Of a DNA stretch of 64,000 bases, positions 45,101-53,474 are shown in pieces. The notes under the pieces were generated by a model that worked only from the letters and a program-made list of their open reading frames with translations, was not told the DNA's origin and did no database searches. The DNA is taken from positions 518,132-582,131 of the forward strand of contig KE159639.1 in assembly GCA_000403315.2 (NCBI GenBank), written 5' to 3'. The position numbers and the translations under genes are program-made. Origin of the DNA: Lachnospiraceae bacterium A2 (lineage in GTDB: Bacteria > Bacillota > Clostridia > Lachnospirales > Lachnospiraceae). Position 1 is the first letter of the stretch. Every line of letters starts with the position of its first letter.

Positions 45101-46422
45101 TCCTGCTGTTCTTCTAACTGGGCAATCTGGGCTTTGAGTTCTTCCTCCTGCTGCTCCAACTGGGCAATCTGGGCTTGCAGCCCTGCCTCCTGCTGTTCCA
45201 ACTGGGCAATCTGGGCTTGCAGTTCCCCGGCCTGTGCCTGAAGCTGGGCTGCCTGCTCCTGCATCTGTGCCGCCTGTGCCTGCTCCAAGGCCTGCTGCAC
45301 CTGCGTAAGCCCTGCCCGCGCCTGCTCCAGGGCCTGCTGTATCTGCGCCTGTCCCCCGCGTGCCTGCTCCAAGGCCTGCTGCACCTGCGTAAGCCCTGCC
45401 TGTGCTTGGGGCAATCCTTCCTTCACCTGCGCAAGCCCCGCCTGCGCCTGCTCTAACCCGCTGGTTAACTGGCTTAACTGCCCTTCCAGCTTTTCAATCT
45501 GCTTCTTAAGCTCCGCAATCCCATCTTTCAGCTTGCCCTTGCTTTCCACCAGGGTATTGACCTGCCCCTGCAGTTCCTTTAACGAAACAACGGCTGTTTC
45601 TGTGCTGGATTTGGTATCCCGCAGCTCGTTTAATTTATTGTTCAGATCTGTTTCTGTCTGGAACAGCTCAATTTTCTTATCGTTTAGCTGGTTCTGGGCG
45701 TCGCTGACCTGGCCTGCCATTTCGTCCCGCCCGCTGTTGAGCTTATCCTTCCCGCTGCTGATCTCATTTTCCGCCGAGCTCAGTTCCTCCTCTGCATCGG
45801 AAAACTTATCATCCAGGGACGCCGTGATTTTTGCATTGACAGCGTCAATTTTCTCCTGGCTTAACGTCACCCGTATGGACTCCTCAATCAGCCCGGTGCC
45901 GCTTACGGATGCAACCCCCTCCACGCTCTCAATTTCCGGGATTAAATCCTTCTCTGTATAATCGCTGACTGCAAGGCTGTCCATGCCGTCCACTTCCACT
46001 GCCGCAATCATAATGGGCATCATGTCCGGGTTCAGCTTCATAATAATAGGGTTGCTTACCGTTTCCGGCCACGCGCCGCTGATTTGGTCTAAGCTTTCCC
46101 GCATTTCCACGGTAACGGAATCCATGTTTGCAGTCTGCTCAAATTCCAGAATAACCATGGACATGTTATTGGCGGAATTTGAGCTGATGTTCTTAATGTT
46201 CGAGGTACTCGCCATGGCGGCCTCTATGGGCTGCGTCACGGTATCCTCCACCTGCTCCGGGCTCGCCCCGGGATATGTAGTAACCACAATTGCATAAGGC
46301 AGGTTAATGCTTGGCAGCAAGTCCGTGCTCATTTTGCTTAAAGACACCACGCCAAGGATAACCACCAAGACAATCCCTACAATTACGGTATAGGGTTTCT
46401 TCACACTGAATCTTGACAGCAT
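42139..46422 (-). CDS. RND/MMPL-type efflux transporter with a long coiled-coil insertion
   Basis: The ATG at 46,422, behind AGGAGGAG, gives 1,427 residues. An N-terminal helix and AcrB-like porter segment (PSINLPYAIVVTTYPGASPE) are followed by a very long extracytoplasmic coiled coil (about 200-620) in place of a simple porter loop. Then come the RND membrane helices (IIILLLFLKDIRPTLVIAVS, the GMLVDNSIVVIENIYRMR motif with charged residues of the proton relay) and a second half with LMVAQFQSLKAPFIILFT and GIIVNNGIVMVEYINQLRK. The coil contains near-exact 14-residue repeats (AQIAQLEQQE...). Single-component RND pumps of this kind occur in Firmicutes. Substrate unknown. Confidence 0.9.
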   Translation of the reverse strand: MLSRFSVKKPYTVIVGIVLVVILGVVSLSKMSTDLLPSINLPYAIVVTTYPGASPEQVEDTVTQPIEAAMASTSNIKNISSNSANNMSMVILEFEQTANMDSVTVEMRESLDQISGAWPETVSNPIIMKLNPDMMPIMIAAVEVDGMDSLAVSDYTEKDLIPEIESVEGVASVSGTGLIEESIRVTLSQEKIDAVNAKITASLDDKFSDAEEELSSAENEISSGKDKLNSGRDEMAGQVSDAQNQLNDKKIELFQTETDLNNKLNELRDTKSSTETAVVSLKELQGQVNTLVESKGKLKDGIAELKKQIEKLEGQLSQLTSGLEQAQAGLAQVKEGLPQAQAGLTQVQQALEQARGGQAQIQQALEQARAGLTQVQQALEQAQAAQMQEQAAQLQAQAGELQAQIAQLEQQEAGLQAQIAQLEQQEEELKAQIAQLEEQQEQLPGKIAEMEGGKAQIEEALGKMRPQLEQLEGQLAQVEGALAAIKSELAAQEGSTLKADASDKQLVSYLSKAITQAEQGVVQINGGIAAIEAGLASVAEGKTTINDTLATLNQSQITGAVEMGSASAQLASGEEKLKESKETFEDTKKDAYDAADLNNILTMETLTNILTAQNFSMPAGYITDEGERFMVRVGDAVDSVDALKDMVLMDLGMDGVDIIHMSDVADITVVDNSGESYAKLNGKPGVMLSIEKQTGYSTGDVVQRVYHKFDSLKKNNENLNVSVLMDQGIYIDMIVDSVLNNMVYGAALAIIILLLFLKDIRPTLVIAVSIPISVIFAVVLMYFSGVTLNLISLSGLALGIGMLVDNSIVVIENIYRMRNEGSSSRKAAVEGAKQVGGAITASTLTTVCVFAPIVFTEGITRQLFVDMGLTIAYSLLASLLIALTFVPMMGAKMLKKTKETKHPWFEGFQEVYGGALEKLLRIKPVVILVMAGLLAVSAKAALSKGTVFMPDMESTQMSVTVTPPDNADFAEACELADKVTEQINTIEDVDSIGAMAGGGGMAASMMGGGSGGNSVSLYIILKEDKTLTNAEITKQITELTKDMEGEISISSSNMDMGALAGEGISVRIKGRDLDKLQKIAAEVSEVVGRVEGTSEVSDGMEETEREFRITVDKEKAAEYGMTVAQVYQLVYAQMEKDTSDATISTDIKDYDVYLESVEQSEASIDSLKKLTFTYTDKEDGKEQEISLSKIAKFEEMESLTSISRDGQERYVTVSAAIADGYNVGLVGAAVEKAVDGYKLPEGYTIEMTGENETINEAMGQLMLMLVLAVAFIYLIMVAQFQSLKAPFIILFTIPLALTGGFLALFITNNEISIISMIGFIMLVGIIVNNGIVMVEYINQLRKEGMEKREAIVTAGKTRLRPILMTAMTTILAMSTTAFGNDMGSDMSRPMAVVTIGGMIYGTLMTLVVVPCIYDLFYSNKSMVEEEI

Positions 46423-46451
46423 GTTTTTCTCCTCCTGTTTTCCCATTTCCG

Positions 46452-46503
46452 ACCGACTGGTCGGTTTTAAGGACATTATACGCAGATAGGCAGGAAATTA
46501 CAA
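46452..46503 (-). promoter_or_regulatory. Efflux operon promoter and TetR operator
   Basis: Minus strand: TTGTAA (46,503-46,498), 17-base spacer, TATAAT (46,480-46,475). Nine bases further is the palindrome ACCGAC-CA-GTCGGT (46,465-46,452), the usual type of TetR-family operator, placed to block transcription initiation. It is 30 bases from the transporter ATG. Confidence 0.75.
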
Positions 46504-46743
46504 GGGAAGAAAAAATAAAATTTTTGTAAAATAATGCCCAAAATCAAATACATGATCTGTTACAATCATGGAAAACCTAAGAGAAATAGATAAATTTTTC
46601 ACAAACTTTCCCTGTTTTTAAAAAAATACACGAAATTCCCTTCTGTTTCCATTTTTATACAAATAATTAGTTGAAAAAATTTGAAAACCTGTTACATTTA
46701 TATTTAGAAATAATTAAAAATATTTTTAAGGAGGAACTTCACT

Positions 46744-47766
46744 ATGGACAGAAATATGCAGGGGTTTGGCACGATGATTAAAAAGCTGAAAAAGAACCCA
46801 AGGAGAATTGTTTTTACAGAAGGCACCGACGCAAGGATCTTAGAAGCGGCTTCCCGTTTGCTGGCTTCCTATTTCCTGACGCCCATACTGGTAGGGAATA
46901 AAGCAGAAGTGGAAGACGCTGCAGAAGAACATGGCTATAACATCCGCGGGGCGGAGATTATTGACCCGGATAATTTTGAAAGCATTGAGGAAATGGCGGA
47001 ACTGCTGTGTGAATTGAGGAAAAGCAAAAACCTGCAGATGGACGAGGCTTACAAAATCTTGAAACAGGGCAACTATTTTGGGACCATGCTGGTAAAAATG
47101 GGGTATGCCGACTGCCTGTTAGGCGGCGCAACCTACACCACGGCAGATACCGTAAGGCCTGCGCTCCAGCTTATCAAGACAAGGCCCGGAAAGAACATTG
47201 TATCTTCCTGCTTCATTATGGTGCGCCCTTCTGCTACCGGTGAAAATGAAGTGCTTGCCATGGCAGACTGCTCCATTAATATTAAGCCCAACGAAGACGA
47301 GTTGGTGGACATTGCCCTTGGGGCAGCCGACTGCAGTATGCTGTTCGGCATTGAGCCAAAAATCGCCTTCTTAAGCTACTCTACCCTTGGTTCCGGGAAA
47401 GGTGAGGATGTAGATAAAATGCGCAATGCTGCAGTAAAAGCAAAAGCTTTGCGCCCAGAGCTCCCTATCTCCGGCGAAATGCAGTTTGACGCAGCCGTTT
47501 CCCCGCGTGTGGCGCGCACCAAATGCCCGGACAGCGAAGTAGGCGGACATGCCAATGTATTTATTTTCCCGGATATCAATGCCGGGAACATTGGGTATAA
47601 GATTGCACAGCGTATGGGTAATTTTGCAGCTTACGGGCCAATCCTGTTAGGCTTAAACTCCCCTATCAATGACTTGTCCAGAGGATGTACGGCAGATGAA
47701 GCATATTCCATGGCGATTATTACGGCAGCACTGGTGGACGAGGTAAAGAAAGAGTTAGAATCCTAA
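46744..47766 (+). CDS. pta: Phosphate acetyltransferase
   Basis: A 340-residue protein of standard Pta length. Landmarks: RRIVFTEGTDARILEAASRL near residue 20, NYFGTMLVKMGYADCLLGGA, SCFIMVRPSATGENEVLAMADC and EVGGHANVFIFPDINAGNIG. It converts acetyl-CoA and phosphate to acetyl-phosphate for ATP formation. GGAGGAAC precedes the ATG. The usual partner ackA is not next to it; a double repeat follows instead. Confidence 0.96.
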   Translation: MDRNMQGFGTMIKKLKKNPRRIVFTEGTDARILEAASRLLASYFLTPILVGNKAEVEDAAEEHGYNIRGAEIIDPDNFESIEEMAELLCELRKSKNLQMDEAYKILKQGNYFGTMLVKMGYADCLLGGATYTTADTVRPALQLIKTRPGKNIVSSCFIMVRPSATGENEVLAMADCSINIKPNEDELVDIALGAADCSMLFGIEPKIAFLSYSTLGSGKGEDVDKMRNAAVKAKALRPELPISGEMQFDAAVSPRVARTKCPDSEVGGHANVFIFPDINAGNIGYKIAQRMGNFAAYGPILLGLNSPINDLSRGCTADEAYSMAIITAALVDEVKKELES

Positions 47767-47808
47767 GCAATATACGCGCCTGGTCCCAAAGGCCAGATAC
47801 AACTATGC

Positions 47809-48072
47809 ATGGGGCTGCCCCATTAAGAAAAATGATACAGGATACCGTTCGTTTAAACGATTCTCCTATACGACATCCTGTATATGTTTTGCTTAGAGCG
47901 TGTTTGAAAATTGCTTTCTGCAAGATTTTGTCCCAGTTTGCATCAGGTTTTATGCTGGATTTGGGAGGTGTAGTGGGCTACATTGACGAAATTCAGCATA
48001 AAATCCGGTGTAAAATGGGGCGAAAGATTGTGGGAATGAATTTTCAAACACGCTCTAGTGCGGCAGCCCCAT
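47809..48072. repeat. Dispersed repeat R4, copy 1, interrupted by a MITE
   Basis: Ends are ATGGGGCTGCC and GGCAGCCCCAT. Without the 160-bp MITE and one TA the unit is exactly 102 bp, the same as copy 2 (48,822-48,923), to which it is similar throughout (CCATTAAGAAAAATGATACA). The inner part also has a palindrome (CAGGAT...ATCCTG). Confidence 0.85.
47896..48055. mobile_element. 160-bp MITE, copy 1, TA target duplication
   Basis: Terminal inverted repeats GAGCGTGTTTGAAAATT / AATTTTCAAACACGCTC, flanked on both sides by TA. Internal complementary stretches (TTTTATGCTG / CAGCATAAAA) make it a long hairpin. TA duplication fits mobilisation by an IS630/Tc1-type transposase. The second copy, also 160 bp, is inverted at 53,055-53,214. 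Confidence 0.88.
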
Positions 48073-48184
48073 CCTGTTATTTAGGGGCTCGTCCCCGCAC
48101 GGCCTGCAATATAAGAAAAGCGCAACTCTCTGCTTTTTCTGCATATAATAAAGCAACCGATATTATTTATGAAGGAGTTTTTCC

Positions 48185-48757
48185 ATGCAGGCATCATGTA
48201 AATTAAGCAATGTTGCAAAAAATTACCTGAATACCTTCCACTGTATTTTGGACGAAATGATACGTGGAATGACAGAAGCGGAACTGAACAACAGCATTTC
48301 CTATAACTATATTGCGCAGATGGTCCCACACCATCAGGCGGCCATCGAAATGTCCCGCAACCTCCTGCAGTATACCACCTTCATCCCACTGCAGGACATT
48401 GCATGCAATATCATTGCGGAACAGACAAAGGGCATTGAAAACATGCAGGAAATCCAATGCAACTGCGGGATGCGCAAGAACTGCAGCCAGGATCTCTGCC
48501 TGTACCAGCGCAGGATTGACCAGATTAGCCAGCACATGTTCCATGAAATGTCATGCGCGCCGGACAAAAACCAGCTCAATGAAAACTTTATCCGCGAGAT
48601 GGTCCCGCACCATATAGGCGCCATTGAAATGTCGCAGACCACCCTGCAATATGATATCTGCCCTCAGTTAAAGCCCATTCTGGATGACATCATTACTTCC
48701 CAGCAAAAAAGCATCTGCCAGATGCGCCGCCTTCTTCACCAGCTTGGCTGCAGGTAG
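48185..48757 (+). CDS. Double DUF305 (ferritin-like) protein
   Basis: A 190-residue protein with GGAG before the ATG. Two DUF305 halves each carry MVPHHxxAIEMS (residues 46-57 and 140-151), helical metal-binding-like motifs. A cysteine-rich stretch between them (CNCGMRKNCSQDLC, about 93-106) is unusual. No signal peptide is visible, so it is probably cytosolic. Role unknown; DUF305 proteins are often linked to metal stress. It lies between two R4 repeats. Confidence 0.85.
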   Translation: MQASCKLSNVAKNYLNTFHCILDEMIRGMTEAELNNSISYNYIAQMVPHHQAAIEMSRNLLQYTTFIPLQDIACNIIAEQTKGIENMQEIQCNCGMRKNCSQDLCLYQRRIDQISQHMFHEMSCAPDKNQLNENFIREMVPHHIGAIEMSQTTLQYDICPQLKPILDDIITSQQKSICQMRRLLHQLGCR

Positions 48758-48821
48758 GGAGCGGCTGCGGCCGGCATGGCGCATTAATGTGTCAAAAAGA
48801 TGCATTGCACCCGCTCTAACC

Positions 48822-48923
48822 ATGGGGCTGTCCCATTAAGAAAAATGATACAAGATATAGTTGGTTTGAATCATTCTTCTATACTATATCTTGTATATGT
48901 TTTATTTAGTGCGGCAGCCCCAT
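48822..48923. repeat. Dispersed repeat R4, copy 2 (uninterrupted)
   Basis: A 102-bp unit with ATGGGGCTG / CAGCCCCAT ends and an inner palindrome of ACAAGATATAGT / ACTATATCTTGT type. It follows the DUF305 gene and could serve as a terminator. Confidence 0.85.
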
Positions 48924-48966
48924 CTATACGAAGGCCATCCCCTCAAGCAGCCCGCTCCAGTTTCCC

Positions 48967-49707
48967 TTACGTTTCTTCTTCCGGGATAATAATGCTCCCT
49001 GTTTTCGTCAGCGCCCTTTGCAGCGCATCCCGTGCATTTTTCCAGGGCTCATCCTGATAGCGGTAATCATTTTTGCAGATAAACCATTCCACATCATCCC
49101 GCACACGCTTGAAATTTTCCAGATAACTTCCATTCAGCTCCCGCAAAAAAGGCTCCAGGAATTTCTTATTCAGGTACTTGGGCGCAAGGCAGAACAAATC
49201 TTTATAATGGCTGGTGCAGAACCCCTTGGACTGGGCAAACTGCTGCCGGAACTCCTCCTCCCGTTCGTACAGGTAAAAAATTGTCCTTAAATAGCTTTCA
49301 AACGTCTGGCGGATATACCCGCATACAAAGCACTCCCTTTCCAGGCCCTCAACATAATCAATAACCGGGGAGGATGGCTTTACCTGCTTTTTAAACATGG
49401 AGTTTGGGGAGGGCAGGGGCGCCTCTGCAGCCTTCTCCAGTTCCCGGATCGTTTTGTCCATATGGGTTTTCAGAATCAATGCCAGCCCCATTTTGTTGGG
49501 ATATGTATACAAGTCCCGGAAATGCTTCCGGCAGAACCCTTGCCCGTCAGTCTGTTCCCGGATATCCTCCTCCATGTAGCTGGCTCCAGGGCCTATGGTA
49601 TAGTTGATGGCATTTTCCTCCAGCTTCTGGTACATGGCGCAGACCGGGCACTCGCAGCCTGCTGCAAATGCATCCTGGATAGGGATGGTGTATATCTTTT
49701 CTTTCAT
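48967..49707 (-). CDS. DUF6062-family cysteine-rich protein
   Basis: A 246-residue cytosolic protein. Cysteine/histidine pairs occur twice in the same order: CECPVC (about 19) then FCRKHF (about 58), and ECFVCG (about 125) then FCTSHY (about 162), implying a duplicated metal-binding unit. The family name (DUF6062) is from recollection of such proteins. It is encoded 47 bases after the hydrogenase-like sensor gene and is probably in the same operon, suggesting a redox or metal role. Confidence 0.75.
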   Translation of the reverse strand: MKEKIYTIPIQDAFAAGCECPVCAMYQKLEENAINYTIGPGASYMEEDIREQTDGQGFCRKHFRDLYTYPNKMGLALILKTHMDKTIRELEKAAEAPLPSPNSMFKKQVKPSSPVIDYVEGLERECFVCGYIRQTFESYLRTIFYLYEREEEFRQQFAQSKGFCTSHYKDLFCLAPKYLNKKFLEPFLRELNGSYLENFKRVRDDVEWFICKNDYRYQDEPWKNARDALQRALTKTGSIIIPEEET

Positions 49708-49754
49708 GCTGTTCCCTCACTTCCCGCCGCCCCACCTGGAAGCCTTCCAGATGG

Positions 49755-51698
49755 TCAGTCCACAACTTCTTTCATCCGTTCTGCCAAGCGGTCCACAATA
49801 TCATCCACCATTTCCGTCTGTGCGGCAATCTGCTGGCTGCTTGCCGCAAGGGCAGAAGTCCGTTCATTGATCCTTTCAATATTCTCCACAAACTGGACGG
49901 TTTCCTGATCCAGCTTCTGGATAGCTGGGACAAGGATTGCGCTCTGCCCCTTCCCAGTGGCAACCGCTTCTTTCGTCTGCTCCGACAAATCACGGACACG
50001 GTTGGCGATGACTGCAAACCCCCGCCCGGCTTCGCCGCTCCTTGCCGCTTCAATCCCAGCGTTCAGCGCAAGCATGCCCGTCTGGTTGGAAATCTTAATG
50101 ATATCCTCGTTCATTACGTCATATCCCTGCACCGCGTCTACCACCTGCTGCATGGAATCCCGCAGCATTTCCGTAAAGCTGGACATCCCGCCTACGGCTT
50201 CGGCAATCCTTGTGGAATCCTCTGCAGATGCCTGGTTGCCCTCTGCCAATTCCCCCATGGATATCCTGATTTGCTGAAATTCGCGGATAACCTCCTCATA
50301 CAGCGCCTGTTTCTGCTTCTGGGATTCTTTCAGCTGCTCCGCTATCTCCTGCATCCGTTCCTGTTCCTCCTGCAATGCGCCTTTTTCGTAATGCATACAG
50401 TTTTCTTTCCGGTTCAGGCCCAATGCAATTGCCTCCGCCATCTGCCGGCAGCTTTCGTACCCACAGGCGCCGCAGTCAATCTCCCGTTTTTCCAACGTAT
50501 CCTTCTTCATTTCCGCAAACCCGGATTCCACCTGCTGCTCGCTGAGGGAAGCAGCCATATTTTTGCTCTGGTATTTGCAGATGAAATCATTGAGGTCCAG
50601 CCCTGCAAACTGGGCGTTGAAATTTGCAAGGCGTTTTTCATATGGGATCCCTTCCCCCCATGGGCTGTTCTTCTCTTTTTTCCTGTCCCTCCTGCCGGCT
50701 TTGGCCTGGCTCCTCTGGCGGTTAATTTCAAAAAGCACATCGTCATTTCCCACTGTCCCAGGCTCCACGCCAGTCCCATGAAGGCAGCCGTCAGAGCAGT
50801 TCAGGGCATCCACCATAAAGGGAAGCTGCTTGCCGCCCCTTACGCGTTTGGCGTACTCTTTCAGGAAATGGTAGGCATGGCTTTCCCCTTCAATCTGGCG
50901 GACCAGCACATCCTTCCCCAGGAAATGCTCCACGTTTTCCCGAAGCCCGCCCGGCTGGGGATACACGCTCCCAAGGCCATATTCCAGCTCGTCCACTGCA
51001 CTGTAGGAAGACAGGCTCACGCCTTTGAGGGCGTCCATGAGATGGGCAAATGTTATATTATAAGACACATATTGGCGGTTATCCGGACGCATAATCTCTG
51101 ATTTTTTTGCAATGCAGGGGCCAAGGAACGCAAGCTTGCCTGAAATTTTCAGATATTTCTTTACATAAATCGCCGCGCACATCATGGGGCTGTGCACCGG
51201 GACTATTTTAGGGACTAGTTCCGGAACATATTTTTCAATATAGTCCACAATGGCTGGGCAAGGCTGGGAAATGCCGCCTTTGAAATTATTTTTTGTAATA
51301 TAGTTCAAGTATCCCCATGTAGTAATGTCCGCCCCAAAGCTTACGCTGAAAATATGCTTTGCCCCAAGGCTTTTTAAGTACCCCAGCACTTTCCCATAAT
51401 CCCTTGGGTAATTTGCAATAAACGCAGGCGCAACCAAAAGGCTGATGGATTCCCCTTTTTTCAAATCCTCCAAAAACTGTTCCGTGTCATCCCGGTAATC
51501 CCTTGCATGGTGGTGGCAGGCATCAATGCACGCGCCGCAGTGGACACAGGCATCCCCGTTGACATAAATCAGGTCTTTTCCATTTTCTGCCAGTGAACAG
51601 TTCGCTTCCAATACCGGACATGCAGAAATACAATGGTTGCAGCCAATGCATTCTTCATTCGTATAAACCAATCCTGAATTTAACTTATTCATTTCCAT
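49755..51698 (-). CDS. [FeFe]-hydrogenase-like iron-sulfur protein fused to a chemoreceptor signalling domain
   Basis: The ATG at 51,698, nine bases after GGAGG, gives 647 residues. In order: two 4Fe-4S ferredoxin motifs ([24 protein letters not shown]); a hydrogenase large-subunit-like domain with three cysteine motifs resembling the H-cluster loops ([35 protein letters not shown]); another 4Fe-4S site ([10 protein letters not shown] ... ENC near 425); a coil; and the methyl-accepting chemotaxis hairpin ([28 protein letters not shown]). No membrane segment is visible. The order resembles sensory 'group C' [FeFe] hydrogenases. It is likely a cytosolic hydrogen or redox sensor, inferred from architecture. 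Confidence 0.85.
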   Translation of the reverse strand: MEMNKLNSGLVYTNEECIGCNHCISACPVLEANCSLAENGKDLIYVNGDACVHCGACIDACHHHARDYRDDTEQFLEDLKKGESISLLVAPAFIANYPRDYGKVLGYLKSLGAKHIFSVSFGADITTWGYLNYITKNNFKGGISQPCPAIVDYIEKYVPELVPKIVPVHSPMMCAAIYVKKYLKISGKLAFLGPCIAKKSEIMRPDNRQYVSYNITFAHLMDALKGVSLSSYSAVDELEYGLGSVYPQPGGLRENVEHFLGKDVLVRQIEGESHAYHFLKEYAKRVRGGKQLPFMVDALNCSDGCLHGTGVEPGTVGNDDVLFEINRQRSQAKAGRRDRKKEKNSPWGEGIPYEKRLANFNAQFAGLDLNDFICKYQSKNMAASLSEQQVESGFAEMKKDTLEKREIDCGACGYESCRQMAEAIALGLNRKENCMHYEKGALQEEQERMQEIAEQLKESQKQKQALYEEVIREFQQIRISMGELAEGNQASAEDSTRIAEAVGGMSSFTEMLRDSMQQVVDAVQGYDVMNEDIIKISNQTGMLALNAGIEAARSGEAGRGFAVIANRVRDLSEQTKEAVATGKGQSAILVPAIQKLDQETVQFVENIERINERTSALAASSQQIAAQTEMVDDIVDRLAERMKEVVD

Positions 51699-51904
51699 GG
51701 CATGATTCCTCCATCCCGATCTTCCTTGCCTTATTTGCTTCAATTCAATCTCATTTGTAATTTTATTCTTTTTCCCCGTATTTTGCAACTATATTTCCAC
51801 ATTTTCCGTGACGTTGGGACAGAAACCCACAGCCCCATGCAAATGCCTGTGGGAACTTTTTCCTGGCACCCTTCATATTTTAAAGAAAAAGGATGCGTAC
51901 GCCT

Positions 51905-53041
51905 ATGGAAATTTACATTGTGCGCCCTGGGGATACTGTAGACGCCATTGCGGACGCCTACCACGTTTCCGCCCAGTCCATCATTTACAATAACCAGCTG
52001 CCCTATCCATACCCCCTGGCTGTGGGGCAGGCCCTCCTCCTGTCTGCAGGCAGCCCAAGCCCAAACGGAAACCCCATGGCAGTTACCGGCGGGTATGCCT
52101 ATCCCTTTATCAGCCGGTGGGTGCTGGAGCAGACCCTCCCCTACCTGTCTGACTTGTTTATTTTTTCTTACGGCTTTACTCCGGAAGGGGAATTGATCCC
52201 GCCTGCCTTAGATGACACCTTTATGGTTTCGATGGCAAAATCCTTTGGCACCGCCCCAATTTTGACGCTGACGCCTTTTGGCCCCACCGGACAGTTCAGC
52301 AACTACCTGATTTCCCAGGTGGTAAATAGTGAACCTGCCAAGCAGACGCTGATTGCAAACCTTTCCGCCCAAATTCAGGAACGGGGCTTTGAAGGGGTTG
52401 ACATTGATTTTGAGTATATCCTGCCGGAGGATAAAGTCCCCTTTGCAAATTTTGTGCGTGATGTGCGGACAGCAGTCAATGAACTGGGCTACCCTGTTTC
52501 TGTGGCTCTGGCCCCAAAGGTTTCTGACAGCCAGACGGGGCTTTTATATGAAGGGAAAGATTATGGGCTGCTGGGGGAAGCTGCGGATTCCGTGCTGCTT
52601 ATGACCTATGAGTGGGGATATACATACGGCCCGCCCATGGCAGTAGCCCCTCTCAACAAGGTCCGCCAAGTGGTAGAATACGCTTTAACCAAAATCCCAG
52701 CCAATAAAATTAACCTGGGGATCCCAAACTATGGCTATGACTGGACCCTCCCTTTCGTGCAGGGCAGCTCTAAAGCTGCAACCATCGGCAATGTCCAAGC
52801 CGTCCAGATTGCCATTGCCAACGATGCCATTATCCAGTTTGATGAAACCGCCCAATCCCCCTATTTCCGCTATGTATCCGAGGGCTTGTCCCATGAAGTA
52901 TGGTTTGAGGACGTCAGGAGCCTTTCCGCCAAGTTCGGGCTAGCCAAAGAATACGGCCTGCGGGGGATGGGCTACTGGCAGGTTATGCAGCTATTCCGGG
53001 CAAACTGGCTGCTTTTGGCAGATAGCTTTACCATACTTTGA
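51905..53041 (+). CDS. LysM and GH18 spore-type peptidoglycan hydrolase
   Basis: From the ATG at 51,905 the product has 378 residues; a start at 51,893 is possible but sits too close to its ribosome site. An N-terminal LysM domain (MEIYIVRPGDTVDAIADAYH, about 1-47) binds cell wall. The GH18 domain follows, with the catalytic GVDIDFEYI motif and, downstream, VLLMTYEWGYTYGPP and GLRGMGYWQ. This is the layout of YaaH/SleL-like spore cortex N-acetylglucosaminidases, which act during germination. There is no signal peptide, as usual for mother-cell-made spore coat proteins. Confidence 0.9.
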   Translation: MEIYIVRPGDTVDAIADAYHVSAQSIIYNNQLPYPYPLAVGQALLLSAGSPSPNGNPMAVTGGYAYPFISRWVLEQTLPYLSDLFIFSYGFTPEGELIPPALDDTFMVSMAKSFGTAPILTLTPFGPTGQFSNYLISQVVNSEPAKQTLIANLSAQIQERGFEGVDIDFEYILPEDKVPFANFVRDVRTAVNELGYPVSVALAPKVSDSQTGLLYEGKDYGLLGEAADSVLLMTYEWGYTYGPPMAVAPLNKVRQVVEYALTKIPANKINLGIPNYGYDWTLPFVQGSSKAATIGNVQAVQIAIANDAIIQFDETAQSPYFRYVSEGLSHEVWFEDVRSLSAKFGLAKEYGLRGMGYWQVMQLFRANWLLLADSFTIL

Positions 53042-53054
53042 TACCCTAATCCTA

Positions 53055-53214
53055 GAGCGTGTTTGAAAATTCATTCCCACAATTTTCCGCCCCACTTTAC
53101 ACCGGATTCTATGCTGAATTTCGTCAATGTAGCCCACTACACCTCCCAAATCCAGCATAAAATCTGATGCAAACTGGGACGGAATCTTGCAGAAAGCAAT
53201 TTTCAAACACGCTC
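53055..53214. mobile_element. 160-bp MITE, copy 2, inverted
   Basis: Same terminal inverted repeats and length as copy 1, opposite orientation, flanked by TA. It is inserted exactly at the boundary between a GATACCCTAATCC sequence (R6 end) and the R1 repeat start GAACAAAGTGGG. Confidence 0.88.
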
Positions 53215-53410
53215 TAGAACAAAGTGGGCAATCCCACTTCAGCTCCCCTAACCCCTCACTCATGAGGGGCTTGGACATTTTGCACGCCAAGCATGGTCGT
53301 TTTAACGACATAATACCCTTCGTGCAAATACCCTCGCTTCGCTGGGGCAGACCCTGTGCATCCTTGCGGAGCATTTTGCTTTATAAGACGCAATTTCCTA
53401 TAAAGCAGAA
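53215..53410. repeat. Dispersed repeat R1, copy C
   Basis: GAACAAAGTGGGCAATCCCA start, CACTCATGAGGGGCTTGGAC middle, and the GCATCCTTGCGGAGCATTTT end module with the TTTATAAGACGCAATTTCC hairpin. It contains an extra CTCGCTTCGCTG segment shared with copy D. A short hairpin (GGGCGTTTCGGGAAAC / GTTTCCCAAAACGCCC) at about 53,417-53,457 follows and likely terminates the Dabb gene. Confidence 0.75.
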
Positions 53411-53474
53411 AATCAGGGCGTTTCGGGAAACAATATAAGTTTCCCAAAACGCCCTGGCAAAAATTCCATTTTCC

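Noticed and set aside
46672..46700. Possible pta promoter (TTGAAA with ACATTT or TTATAT)
   Set aside because: No pair has both good boxes and 16-18 base spacing; too weak to list as a feature.
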